64,000 bases of DNA from Methylohalomonas sp034521715 (GTDB lineage: Bacteria > Pseudomonadota > Gammaproteobacteria > Methylohalomonadales > Methylohalomonadaceae), in NCBI GenBank assembly GCA_034521715.1, contig JAXHLY010000002.1, positions 186,001-250,000 on the forward strand, in the 5' to 3' direction. Position numbers and translations under genes: made by a program. This document shows, piece after piece, positions 29,991-41,169 of the stretch. A model generated the notes under the pieces. It saw only the letters and a list, made by a program, of their open reading frames with translations, was not told the origin of the DNA and ran no database searches. Within the stretch, counting starts at the first letter, position 1; each line of letters begins with the position of its first letter.

Positions 29991-30745
29991 GCGGCGGCGG
30001 CCTCCTTCTTGACCCAGTCATAACCACGCTCTTCAAGTTCGCGGGCCAGATTTTCATCACCCGACTTGATGATCTTGCCGTCGGCCAGCACGTGGACGTG
30101 GTCCGGCTTGATATAGTCGAGCAGTCGCTGATAGTGCGTGACCAGGATGAACGAACGCTCGCTGCTGCGCATGGAATTGACGCCCTCGGCGACGATCTTC
30201 AGCGCGTCGATATCCAGTCCGGAGTCGGTTTCGTCGAGAATGGCGAGCTTCGGTTCCAGCACGGCCATCTGGAAAATCTCGTTGCGCTTTTTCTCACCGC
30301 CGGAAAAACCCTCGTTTACTGCACGGTTCATGAGGTCTTCATTCATCTTGACCAGTTTCATGCGCTCCCTGACCAGTTTCATGAATTCAACGGCGTCCAG
30401 GGGGTCTTCACCGCGGCTTTTACGGATGGCATTCAGTGCCGCCTTTAGCAGATAGATATTATTGACACCCGGGATCTCGACCGGGTACTGAAATGCCAGG
30501 AACAGGCCGGCACAGGCACGTTCCTCCGGTGCCATGTCGATCGAGGTTCTGACCTTCAAACTCTATTTCACCCTCCGTGACAGTATAGTCGCCCTGCGCC
30601 CGGCTAGTACGTGCGCCAGCGTGCTCTTGCCGGAACCGTTCGGGCCCATGATGGCGTGTACCTCGCCCGGTTTCACTTCCAGGTCGACGCCCTTGAGGAT
30701 ATCGGTCTCGTCGACACGGGCATGCAGGTTTTTGATATTCAGCAT
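29987..30745 (-). CDS. sufC: SufC ATPase
   Basis: ABC-type ATPase subunit of SufBCD. N-terminal part MLNIKNLHARVDETDILKGV with Walker A MGPNGSGKSTLAHVLAG; then frameshifts near 30595 (a missing G) and 30545 (an extra G), between which the protein reads YTVTEGEIEFEGQN; the rest is IDMAPEERACAGLFLAFQYP, signature FSGGEKKRNEIFQM and Walker B LAILDETDSGLDIDALK. About 252 codons, normal. A repeat island separates it from sufB. Confidence 0.95.
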
Positions 30746-30776
30746 TTGATAACTCTTTACAGTTTATTAATCCAGT

Positions 30777-30857
30777 GTTCGTGAAGAGTGAATAGTGATG
30801 GGTGAAAAGCAGAAAATCGATACTCGCCTATTCACATTTCACCATTCACGATTCACC
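30777..30857. repeat. Inverted GTGAAT-type repeat inside the SUF operon
   Basis: Between sufB and sufC: GTGAAGAGTGAATAGTGATG (about 30783-30802) and, beyond a short spacer, the inverted form TTCACATTTCACCATTCACG (about 30834-30853), starting just after the sufB stop. The transcript could fold into an imperfect hairpin in the middle of the operon. Confidence 0.7.
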
Positions 30858-30862
30858 TAAAA

Positions 30863-32311
<1,449 letters not shown>

Positions 32312-32343
32312 TAATACTCTCCGCTTTGACTATTGAGACCGGG

Positions 32344-32700
32344 TCAGCCGGCCTGGGCCGGCTTGTCCACGCTGAAGCTCTCGCCACAGCCGCAGGTCTC
32401 GCTGACGTTCGGATTATTGAAACGAAAACCTTCGTTGAGCCCTTCGCGGCGATAATCCAGCTCAGTACCGGCGAGGTAATTGAGGCTCAGGTTGTCGACC
32501 ACAATCTTGACGCCGCGGCAGTCGAAGACCCGGTCGGTGTCAGCGACGTTTTCGGCCGGTTCGATGACATACTGGTAGCCCGAACAGCCGGTTGTCTTGA
32601 CGCCGACACGCAGGCCGATGCCATTGCCGCGCTTGTTCAGGTAGTTGCGCACGTGCTCGGCGGCGCGCTCGGTCAGTGAAATCTGTTGCCTGTCACTCAT
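32344..32700 (-). CDS. sufA: A-type Fe-S carrier (SufA/IscA/ErpA)
   Basis: HesB/IscA-family carrier, 118 residues. The three cysteine ligands are visible: TTGCSGYQY and SETCGCGESF. ISLTERAAEHVRNYL is the usual N-terminus. Placed between iscR and sufB, so called sufA by context; sequence alone does not separate it from erpA or iscA. Confidence 0.92.
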   Translation of the reverse strand: MSDRQQISLTERAAEHVRNYLNKRGNGIGLRVGVKTTGCSGYQYVIEPAENVADTDRVFDCRGVKIVVDNLSLNYLAGTELDYRREGLNEGFRFNNPNVSETCGCGESFSVDKPAQAG

Positions 32701-32740
32701 TGAACTCCAGCCTCTTTACACAGCATATATAAGTATGCAC

Positions 32741-33199
32741 TTACTGTTGCTGCATTTGCATTGTAATCACGTCCTGTCTCTCCGAAACTTGCCTGACGGC
32801 CTGCTTCTGCACCAGATCCTCGAGGCTGATGCCGTCGAGGTAGGTCGAGATCTGCTCGCTCAGGTCCTCCCACAGATCGTGGGTCAGACAGCGCAGCTCG
32901 TCCTGGCAGTTTTTCTGGCCGCCGCACTTGGTGGCGTCGACCGACTCGTCCACGGCGCGGATGACATCGGCGATCGAAATATCGGCACTGTCGTGGCCCA
33001 GGGTATAACCGCCGCCCGGGCCGCGGGCGCTTTCGACCAGACCGCTTTTCCGCAGGCGGGAAAACAGCTGTTCCAGATAGGCCAGTGAAATCCCCTGGCG
33101 CCGGGAAATGTCCGCCAGCGTATTGGGTCCCCGGTCCTTATGCAGGGCCAGGTCCAGCATGGCAGTGACCGCGTATCGGCCTTTCGTTGTTAAGCGCAT
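32741..33199 (-). CDS. iscR: Fe-S-responsive regulator IscR
   Basis: Rrf2-family repressor that senses cell Fe-S status through a 2Fe-2S cluster. 152 residues. The winged HTH starts MRLTTKGRYAVTAMLDLAL with RGPGGGYTL in the wing. Cluster ligands Cys92, Cys98, Cys104 and His107 (KCGGQKNCQDELRCLTHDLW) match E. coli IscR exactly in number and spacing. It heads the SUF operon, and a close match to a type 1 IscR operator lies 47-71 bases upstream, so it should repress its own operon when cluster-loaded. Confidence 0.96.
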   Translation of the reverse strand: MRLTTKGRYAVTAMLDLALHKDRGPNTLADISRRQGISLAYLEQLFSRLRKSGLVESARGPGGGYTLGHDSADISIADVIRAVDESVDATKCGGQKNCQDELRCLTHDLWEDLSEQISTYLDGISLEDLVQKQAVRQVSERQDVITMQMQQQ

Positions 33200-33245
33200 G
33201 ATTTCACTCCAGATACGGTATCCCGACAGGGTCGGTCAGAGTCCC

Positions 33246-33270
33246 ATATCTGAGTATTTTAGTCAAGTAT
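33246..33270 (-). promoter_or_regulatory. Type 1 IscR operator upstream of iscR-suf
   Basis: The minus strand from 33270 to 33246 begins ATACTTGACTAAAATACT and ends CAGATAT. Compared with the E. coli type 1 consensus ATASYYGACTRWWWYAGTCRRSTAT, 23 of 25 positions agree; the mismatches are C for G at position 17 and A for S at position 22. It lies about 47-71 bases before the iscR ATG, the usual location over the promoter. Confidence 0.8.
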
Positions 33271-33845
33271 TTTGCTGACTGTTTAGGTAAGCAATCAGGC
33301 CGGGAGTTCCGGATCCTGCCCCGTTTCAGCAGCATACCTGGAGACGAAGACGGCAAATAACGATTGATACGCAGAGGGTATCTCCTGTGGCAACTGCAAC
33401 CGTGATTACGGCTGTCCTGTCAGTTCGGATCCCTGCCACGCACGGTCACTGCCGGGGATTCGAGATGGTGCAGATCGAACGTGGGCATGTCGGTAACATC
33501 GATCTCGGCGGGCTTTGCGACGTGGTCCTCTATGCCTGGCCGGGGCCGATCTTCGTGGGCGGGGGATGCAGGTGCTCGTTGACGAACGCGCCGGATGCGG
33601 GTTGTCATCCCCCGGCGGCTTCGAGTTCGATAGCGCCGAGATCGGCAGTGCCATACTCGCAATCACGGCGCCGCCACCATTCGCCTGGAGCTGGAAAAAG
33701 CTACGGCCAGTACAATCGGCTGCGCCATTCCGGCGCCGGTGTCGTCCGCGGCTGAGCAAGTTGATCCGGGACATTACAGCATTTGGGAATACGACCAAAA
33801 AACCGGGTATCGCTGCGCCCTCCGGGCTTTTTGACGACTACCTGA
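33271..33845 (-). other. Unresolved region, possibly a broken coding remnant
   Basis: No intact gene. On the minus strand from about 33700 to 33400, patches of plausible protein occur in different frames (TADLGAIELEAAGG, SGAFVNEHLHPPP, DMPTFDLHHLESPAVTVRGR). The order vaguely recalls the start of an amidohydrolase (glycine pair, then FVxxHxH), but the match is too weak to name. It could equally be non-coding or the product of dense sequencing errors. The last 60 bases before the IscR operator are AT-rich promoter-type DNA. Confidence 0.25.
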
Positions 33846-34280
33846 TCAGGTGCGCCACGGGTGCTCGGGCAGATCGCAGACGCCGATGGTTTCAGCACCG
33901 GCACGTGCAACGGTGTCATCATTATCAACAGTACTGCCGCTGACACCGATGGCACCGGACATTACGCCATCGTCATCGACTATGGGCACACCACCCGGAA
34001 AGGTAATCAGGCCATCGTTGGAATGCTCGATACCGTACAGCGGTTTACCGGGTTGCGACAGTTCGCCGATTTCGCCGCTGGGCATGCCGAAGTAAACTGC
34101 GGTACGCGCTTTTTTGATAGCGATATCGATACTGCCTACCCAGGCGTCATCCATGCGATAAAAAGATTTCAGGGTGCCGCCGGAGTCAACCACGGCGATA
34201 CACATGCGGGTTTTCGTTTGTCCGGCTTTTTTCAGTGCGCCTTCAATTGCCTTTTGTGCCTGTTCTGATGTGACATGCAT
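33846..34280 (-). CDS. GlcG/HbpS-type heme-binding-like protein
   Basis: A 144-residue single-domain protein of the GlcG/HbpS (DUF336) fold: VTSEQAQKAIEGALKKAGQ, MCIAVVDSGGTLKSFYRMD, SIDIAIKKARTAVYFGMPSG and FPGGVPIVDDDGVMSGAIGV with SGSTVDNDD, ending near VCDLPEHPW. Members bind heme or cobalamin, or have no known function; no function is assigned here. ATG 34280 (MHVTSEQ) fits the family start; the frame upstream is not family-like. Stands alone between cysE and the SUF operon. Confidence 0.85.
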   Translation of the reverse strand: MHVTSEQAQKAIEGALKKAGQTKTRMCIAVVDSGGTLKSFYRMDDAWVGSIDIAIKKARTAVYFGMPSGEIGELSQPGKPLYGIEHSNDGLITFPGGVPIVDDDGVMSGAIGVSGSTVDNDDTVARAGAETIGVCDLPEHPWRT

Positions 34281-34343
34281 GCTGACTTCTCCATTGAAAT
34301 AATGTGTCGGGTCATGCCGAAATCGTTTCCGGCAAGACATTCA

Positions 34344-34416
34344 GGGAAGGTCTGATTAAAAATGATGATCGCGAGCGAATGCGAAGCGGGCGATGACGAT
34401 TAATCAGGGCTTTCCC
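34344..34416. repeat. Long imperfect inverted repeat downstream of cysE
   Basis: Arms GGGAA...CTGATTAA...GATGATCGC (34344-34371) and GCGATGACGATTAATCAG...TTCCC (34390-34416) pair with a few mismatches, giving a stem of more than 20 pairs. It sits about 140 bases after the cysE stop and upstream of the GlcG-like gene. Could be a terminator or a mobile palindromic element. Confidence 0.55.
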
Positions 34417-34552
34417 AATAATAGACCTGCTTGATAATTGCCGCCATTGGCAGGTCCGGCATTCCGGCGATCTCTGTGTTCGTCGAGAAACTGCTGCGGG
34501 TCGGCGCGTGAGCGGCTATGTGCGCGGCGCCATACCGGCTACCTGCGGCCTG

Positions 34553-35272
34553 TCAGTTCTGTTCTGAGGATGTTGTGTCGGTGTTGTCGGTACCGTCCTG
34601 TTTTTTTCCCTCTAGCTCATTCAGCCGTTGTTCCACCTTGTGCATATGATCGAGTAGACGGTCGAGTGCGTTGGCGACCGGGTCGGGCATATCCTGGCTG
34701 GCGCCATAGGCGTCGAAACCGATCTTCTTGGCCATTTCCGCACGGTGTGCCTGGACTTCCTTCTTGGTGACGACGCGGCCGGGTATGCCGACCACGGTGG
34801 CACCCGGCGGCACGTCCTTGACCACTACCGCATTGGAACCGACGCGTGTACCTTCACCAAGCGTGATCGGCCCGAGGATCTTGGCGCCGGCGCCGATGAC
34901 GACATTGTTCTGCAGCGTCGGGTGGCGCTTGCCTTTCTGCCAGGTGGTGCCGCCCAGGGTAACGCCGTGGTAGATGGAGCAGTCATCACCGATTTCCGAG
35001 GTTTCGCCGATGACGATGCCCATGCCGTGATCAATGAAAAAGCGTTTGCCGATGACCGCTGCCGGGTGAATTTCGACACCGGTGAGAAAGCGAGCCAGGT
35101 GCGCAAACATACGCGCCAGCAGATGCAGTTTCTTGTTCCACAGCCAGTGGTTGAAGCGATGCATGACGATCGCCTGGAAACCGGGGCAGGTAAAAATGGT
35201 TTCCAGCGTCGATCGCGCCGCGGGATCGCGTTCGAAAACGACCTGAATTTCTTCTCTAAACCAATTGAACAT
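34553..35272 (-). CDS. cysE: Serine O-acetyltransferase
   Basis: Makes O-acetylserine for cysteine synthesis. 239 residues. A short N-terminal helical part (EEIQVVFERDPAARSTLETI, HRFNHWLWNKKLHLLARM) and a left-handed beta-helix with hexapeptide repeats (VEIHPAAVIGKRFFIDHGMG, IVIGETSEIGDDCSIYHGVT, LGGTTWQKGKRHPTLQNNV, GAGAKILGPITLGEGTRVG). The truncated N-terminus marks the EpsC/SrpH-like short form common near iscR. The C-terminal tail (KKQDGTDNTDTTSSEQN) is low complexity. Intact frame. Confidence 0.93.
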   Translation of the reverse strand: MFNWFREEIQVVFERDPAARSTLETIFTCPGFQAIVMHRFNHWLWNKKLHLLARMFAHLARFLTGVEIHPAAVIGKRFFIDHGMGIVIGETSEIGDDCSIYHGVTLGGTTWQKGKRHPTLQNNVVIGAGAKILGPITLGEGTRVGSNAVVVKDVPPGATVVGIPGRVVTKKEVQAHRAEMAKKIGFDAYGASQDMPDPVANALDRLLDHMHKVEQRLNELEGKKQDGTDNTDTTSSEQN

Positions 35273-35282
35273 GATGTCTTAC

Positions 35283-35427
35283 CTTGAATTAATCCGCGAA
35301 TTAACGCGAATGTACGCAAATAATATTGATACTGGTTAAATAAGTGGTGTAAAAATTCCAGGTATCAATGCCAACATCGAAATATTGGTCTATCAGATTC
35401 GCGTCTATTTGCGTTCATTGGCGGACC
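35283..35427. repeat. CCGCGAAT/ACGCGAAT repeat island between valS and cysE
   Basis: TCCGCGAATTAACGCGAATG (about 35291-35310) near the cysE start and the inverted form ATTCGCGTCTATTTGCGTTC (about 35397-35416) ending right at the valS stop. The bases between are AT-rich and hold no gene. Confidence 0.7.
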
Positions 35428-35429
35428 GT

Positions 35430-38243
35430 TCAATTTAAACCTTCTATCCGTTCGTATTGCTGTTCCAGTTTCGTAATCGCGGCATCGAGTTCGGCACAGC
35501 GCTGGCGCTCCTTGTCAACGACCTCGGCCGGTGCCTTTTTTACAAAGTTCCCGTTCTCCAGTTTAGCGCTGATGCGCTGGCGATCGTTACGGAATTTATC
35601 CAGTTCCTTCTGCAGGCGTGCCAGCTCGGCGCCGGGATCGATAAGTCCCGCCAGCGGTATGGCAAGGGTCATGTCGCCGGCGAGTGCCGTTGCGGCTTCC
35701 GTGCCTTTCTCCCACTTACCGGGAGATTCGATGCGTGCCAGGCTGGTCAGATAGGGTTTGTACTCTTCTAGCCAGCCATGTTCCCGGCTGTTACCGCCGC
35801 TGACCAGCACCGGCAATGATTTGCCAGGCGCGATGTTGAACTCGGCGCGGATACGGCGCACGCCGAGAATAAATGCCTTGATCCATTCGACCGCAGCCAG
35901 TGTCGATTCGTCGATACGGCTTTCGTCCGGCTGCGGGTAGGGCTGCTGCATGATGGTTTCGCCCCCATGATCGACAGATTTTCCGGCATGCGGCGCGACC
36001 CGTTGCCACAGTTCCTCGGTGATGAACGGAATGATGGGATGTGCGAGTCGCAACAGCGCCTCCAGCACCCGCACCAGCGTACGCCGGGTGCCACGCTGCG
36101 CGGCCTCGCTGCTGTCGCCGGTCAGGGTGACTTTCGATAGTTCCAGATACCAGTCGCAGTATTCATCCCAGGTGAATTCGTAAATGGCCTGTGCGGCGAG
36201 ATCAAAGCGGTAATTCTCGATCTGCTCGATCACCTCGCGCTCGGTCTGCTGCAGCCTGGCAATGATCCACTGCTCGGCAAGACCGAGTTCCAGCGGCTTT
36301 GATTCATCTAGGCCGGAGTCCTGACCCTCGATACTCATCATGACGTAACGCGTGGCGTTCCAGAGCTTGTTGCAATAATTGCGGTAGCCCTCGATACGGC
36401 CGATGTCGAACTTGATGTCGCGGCCGGGCCCGGCCAGCGAGGCGAAGGTAAATCGCAGCGAGTCGGTACCATAGCTGGCAATGCCGTCCGGATAATGTTT
36501 GCGCGTCTGTTTCTCGATCTTCTCGGCGAGTTGCGGCTGCATCAGTCCGCTGGTGCGTTTTTTGACCAAAGACTCCAGATCGATGCCGTCGATCAGATCA
36601 ATGGGGTCGAGAATATTGCCCTTGGACTTCGACATCTTCTGGCCTTCGGAATCGCGCACCAGGCCGTGGATATAAACCTCGCGGAACGGCACGTCGCCTG
36701 TGAACTTGATACCCATCATGATCATGCGCGCGACCCAGAAGAAGATAATGTCGAAACCGGTGACCAGCACGCTGGTCGGGTAGAAGGTCCTGAACTCGGG
36801 GGTGTCCTGCGGCCAGCCAAGGGTTGAGAACGGCCACAGCGCCGAGGAGAACCAGGTGTCGAGTACGTCTTCATCGCGCCGGAGCGTTACGTCGTTGCCG
36901 AGATTGTGCTGGCGACGAACCTCATCTTCAGAGTTGCCGACATAAATGTTTTCATCGCTGTCATACCAGGCCGGGATGCGATGGCCCCACCAGAGCTGGC
37001 GGCTGATGCACCAGTCCTGGATGTTGCGCATCCATTCGAAGTAGGTCCTGGACCAGTTCTCCGGCACGAAGCGGATGCGGCCGTCCTCGACGGCTTTGAT
37101 TGCAGGCTCGGCCAGCGGCTGGATTTTCACGTACCACTGGTTGGTCAGGTATGGCTCGACCACGGCACCGGATCGATCGCCCCTGGGTACCATGAGCCTG
37201 TGCGGCTCGGTCTTTTCCAGCAGACCGTCGGCCTCCAGATCGGCGACGATACGTTTACGTGCCTCGAAACGATCCAGACCCCGGTATTTTTCCGGCACGT
37301 TCCCGTTCATGGCGGCGTCGATGGTGAAGATATTCAACAGGCCGCCTTCCGGCAGTGACTGGATGGCAGCTTCATTCTTGTGTCGCTGCCAGACCTCGTA
37401 GTCATTGAAGTCGTGGGCCGGCGTGATCTTGAGGCAGCCGGTGCCGAACTCCGGATCGACATATTCATCGGCGATCACCGGGATGGTTCGGTCAGTGAGT
37501 GGCAGTCTGACCGCCTGGCCGATAATTGACTGGTAACGTTCGTCGTCCGGATGTACCGCGACCGCGGCATCGCCGAGCATGGTTTCCGGACGCGTGGTGG
37601 CGACAATGACATGGCCGCTGTCGTCGTGCCAGCAGGATATTTCATGTGCCACAGATGGCCCTGTTCCTCTTCACTGAGGACTTCCAGATCGGAAATGGCG
37701 GTATGCAGCACCGGGTCCCAGTTCACCAGCCGTTTGCCACGGTAGATCAGGCCTTCGTTGTACAGATCGATGAAGACCTTCTGTACTGCTGCCGACAGTA
37801 TCGTCATTGAGAGTGAAGCGTTCGCGCGACCAGTCCAGGGACGAACCCAGCCGCCGAAGCTGCGTGGTAATGGCATTGCCGGACTGTTCCTTCCATTCCC
37901 AGACACGTTTGATGAACTGTTCGCGGCCGAGGTCGTGTCGCGATTTGCCTTCCGCCTGTAACTGCCTTTCCACCACCATCTGTGTGGCAATGCCGGCGTG
38001 GTCGGTGCCCGGCTGCCACAGCGTGTTGTGACCACGCATGCGGTGATAGCGGGTCAGCGTGTCCATGATGGTATTGTTGAAGGCATGGCCCATGTGCAGG
38101 GTGCCGGTGACATTCGGCGGCGGCAGCATGATGCAGAACGGCTCAGCCTCAGTGTCCATATGCCGGGGCTGGAAATAGTCTGAGGCCTCCCAGTGATCGT
38201 ACCAGCGCACTTCTATCGCCTTGGGATCGTAAGTCTTGTCCAT
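35430..38243 (-). CDS. valS: Valyl-tRNA synthetase
   Basis: Charges tRNA-Val; class Ia synthetase of about 937 codons. HIGH-type motif PPPNVTGTLHMGHAF, the editing domain (IVATTRPETMLGDAAVAVHP; THE-like DFNDYEVWQRH), PMVPRGDRSGAV-type segment, WWGHRIPAWY, DEDVLDTWFSSALWPFSTLG, the KMSKS loop GQKMSKSKGNILDP, anticodon-binding domain, and a C-terminal coiled coil (LARLQKELDKFRNDRQRISA). Frameshifts near 37800 and 37645 lie in the N-terminal third. Conserved order pepA-holC-valS. Confidence 0.97.
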
Positions 38244-38385
38244 TCTGTCTGTTTAGGAAATGTATTCAGTGGGCTACCTGTGCGGCAGGGACTGCTACCG
38301 TTCGGCGCATCCTGCCAGACGGGCATTGTTTGGTTATCGACAGGAAGTGGTCAACGCCGGCCTGAATCCTGGCCGCAACATGAAT

Positions 38386-38813
38386 TCAGCCCCGGCTGTC
38401 ATGGTTTTTGATCATTGCGACTGCTGGTATGCGTGTCCAGCTGTTGCGGGTCAGCTGTTGCGGGTCCATATTCAATACCGCGGCAATCTCGTTTCTGAAT
38501 TCCTCGAGCATATTCTGTTTCAGCATGCCGATCACGCTTTCCAGTTCGATTTCCATCTGCCCGGCGATACGATCCAGTACTGCGCGGATCTGTTCCGGGT
38601 CGGGTTTTGTCGTGCCGCTGAATGGCGTCCCGGACGCTGTCAATTCAAATTCAAAGGTTCCATCAGAACTCTCTGCATCCGTATCGACGATCTCATCCAG
38701 CACCGGCAGTTTCTCGCCGCCGGGTTCCTCCTCACCCGTCTGGCTGTCGAGCAGTGCCTCCAGTTGCTTGATGGCACGGCCCAGATCGGCGTCTTTGTCT
38801 GGGACTGGCTCAT
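38386..38813 (-). CDS. Hypothetical protein between holC and valS
   Basis: About 142 codons. Starts MSQSQTK at 38813, eight bases after the holC stop; after a frameshift near 38790 it reads DADLGRAIKQLEALLDSQTG then EKLPVLDEIVDTDAE, DPEQIRAVLDRIAGQMEIEL and MLKQNMLEEFRNEIAAVLN. The first part is acidic and helical; the C-terminal half is amphipathic. A small acidic protein at this place is common in gammaproteobacteria, but no function is known to me. Translated together with holC by spacing. Confidence 0.7.
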
Positions 38814-38820
38814 GTGCTTG

Positions 38821-39258
38821 CTATGTCGTGATTGTAAAGTTCGTGCCCTGACTGCGGTATTCCCGGTAGAGATCGCGGGCCGACTGCCGCTCGCCGGCGC
38901 TGCCGCCCACGATTTCAGCGATTCTATCAAACTTGCTGGTCGCCGATGGTATCCGTCCGGCGAGATTGATCAACACTTCGGCAGAAGCCGTGCTATCGCG
39001 GTTATCACCGCTATCCTCCCAGCCAATTATTACCGGTACGGTAGCGGCCTCCTGACTGTCGGCCAGTGCGTGTGGCACGAAGCTGATGTCGCGGAAGGTC
39101 CACAGCAGGTTATCCAGTTCGCCGGCCTGTTCGCGGTCACCGACCAGCAGACAGACCCGGTTGCCGGCCTTCCAGGCTTTTTGGGTGAGGGCGCAGGCGA
39201 ACCGGCGGCGATCCTGATCGCCCTGCTCGGGAAGAATGTAGAAATCGACTCTGGCCAT
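38821..39258 (-). CDS. holC: DNA polymerase III chi subunit
   Basis: Clamp-loader accessory subunit that binds single-strand DNA-binding protein. 145 residues: ARVDFYILPEQGDQDRRRFA, CALTQKAWKAGNRVCLLVGD, LDNLLWTFRDISFVPHALAD and PVIIGW are the usual family blocks. Lies between pepA and valS as in other gammaproteobacteria. Intact frame. Confidence 0.93.
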   Translation of the reverse strand: MARVDFYILPEQGDQDRRRFACALTQKAWKAGNRVCLLVGDREQAGELDNLLWTFRDISFVPHALADSQEAATVPVIIGWEDSGDNRDSTASAEVLINLAGRIPSATSKFDRIAEIVGGSAGERQSARDLYREYRSQGTNFTITT

Positions 39259-39265
39259 TCTGGAA

Positions 39266-39452
39266 TATCAGTCCGCAAATGAACGCAAATGACGCGTCCC
39301 TCGTCGTTCGTTCCTCGTTCCTCGCAAGATTAGAGTGGCGCTTTGCTGCACGAATCAATCATCCGTCATTCCGGCCTTGAGCCGAAATGATGAAGTGATT
39401 TCATTCGCATTTCTTGAGCCCTCATCCTTCCTTCTCCCAAAGGGAGAAGGGA
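39266..39452. repeat. Composite repeat island between pepA and holC
   Basis: Four repeat types in one gap: CCGCAAATGAACGCAAATGA (about 39272-39291), TTCCTCG units with 7-base period (about 39309-39331), GTCATTCCGGCC-type sequence (about 39364-39380), and a perfect hairpin CCTTCTCCC-AAA-GGGAGAAGG (39430-39450). No gene. Confidence 0.75.
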
Positions 39453-39497
39453 CAAAGTGCGCCTGGCGCTATTTCGGTATGCGCGTGCATTCGCGGA

Positions 39498-40999
39498 TTA
39501 TTTACCATCCAGCCGGTTCAGCAGGTACTGCACCAGCAGCGGTACTGGCCGGCCGGTGGCACCCTTTTCCTTGCCGGTCAGCCAGGCGGTACCGGCAATA
39601 TCCAGGTGCGCCCAGTGGTATTTCTTGGTGAACCGCGACAGGAAACAGGCCGCGGTGATGGTACCGCCCTCGCGGCCACCGCCGACATTGGCCATGTCGG
39701 CAAACGGGCTGTCCAGTGCCTGCTGGTACTCATCCCACAGCGGCAGTTGCCAGGCCTGGTCGCCAACAGTGCGACCGGCGGCAAGCAGATCGTTGGCCAG
39801 TGCCTGATGGTTGCCGAGCAGGCCGCTGGCATGCTTGCCAAGGGCGACAACGCAGGCACCGGTCAGCGTGGCGATATCGACGACGGCTTCAGGCTCGTAT
39901 TTCTCGCAGTAGGTCAGGGCATCGCAGAGAATCAGGCGGCCCTCGGCGTCGGTATTCAGAATCTCGATGGTCTGTCCGGACATGCTTGTATAAATGTCGC
40001 CGGGGCGGGTCGCCTTGTCGCCAAGCATGTTCTCGGTTGCCGGGATGATGCCGATAAGATTGATCGCCAGGTTGAGCTCGGCAACCGCTGTCATGGCACC
40101 AAAAACACTGGCGGCGCCGCACATGTCGTATTTCATTTCATCCATGGCCGGCGGCCGGCTTGATGGAAATGCCGCCGGTGTCAAAGGTGACGCCCTTGCC
40201 CACCAGGGCAACGGGCTTGTCATCCTTTTTGCCCTGCCGATACTCCATCACGATCAGTTTGGCCGGCTGGGCGCTGCCCTGGGCCACTGACAGCAGTGAC
40301 CCCATGCCCAGCTTTTCCATGTCGGCTTCCTCAAGGACCTCGATATTGATGGTTTTGTATTTACTGCCCATCTCCACGGCCTGTTCGGCCAGGTAGGCAG
40401 GATTGCAGATATTCGGCCGGCAGGTTGGCCAGTTCCTTGGCAGTCTGAACGCCGTCGGCGATGGCCTGGCCGATCTCGACCGCTTCCTCGCCGGCCGTGA
40501 GATCGCGCCGCGTCGGTACCCCGAGAACAACCTTGCGTAGCGGCCGGCGCGCGCTTTCCTTCTTGCTCTTTAGTTGTTCGAAACGGTACAGGGCATCGCG
40601 GACCGTCATGACCGCCTGCTGGACCTTCCAGCGCACATCGCGGCCCTTGACGTTCAGTTCCGGCAGGTAGCAGACCGCCTCCATGGAACCGGTGTCATTG
40701 AGACTGTGGGCCATGGTGGTGATGATTTTGCGGTATTGGGTGTCTCCTAGTTCGCGTTCTTTGCCACAGCCGATCAGCAATACACGGTCTGCCAGGGTAC
40801 CGGGTACGTTGTGCAGTAACAGGGTCTGGCCGAGTTTGCCTTCAATATCGCCGCGGCGGACGAGATTGGAAATGAATTTTCCGCTGGCCTGATCGATGGT
40901 GCGGGCCGCCGAGGACAGGCGCCGCGGCTCGAATACGCCGACTACAATACAGGCACTGCGCTGCTTCTCGGGATTACCGCTCTTGATTGTAAATTCCAT
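39498..40999 (-). CDS. pepA: Leucyl aminopeptidase (M17)
   Basis: Cytosolic two-metal aminopeptidase, in E. coli also a DNA-binding factor for Xer recombination. About 499 codons. N-terminal domain MEFTIKSGNPEKQRSACIVV; catalytic domain VGKGVTFDTGGISIKPA, EMKYDMCGAASVFGAM and the signature NTDAEGRLILCDALTY, then DIATLTGACVVALGKHASGL and GTAWLTGKEKGATGRPVPLL. Frameshifts near 40405 and 40150. Divergent from lptF. Confidence 0.96.
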
Positions 41000-41169
41000 A
41001 TTATTTCTCAGTTGGCACGGGCCCGTGACAGCCGGTGAAAATTGCCATTTCCGGCCACTTCACCCAGAAACGTCCGGTAATCGTTGGTTTTTGCAAGTTT
41101 ATTCCTTTACTCTAGCCGACGCAAAAAACCCCTGCCGATTCGGGCAATAACAACAGGCGCGCCGGTGCC

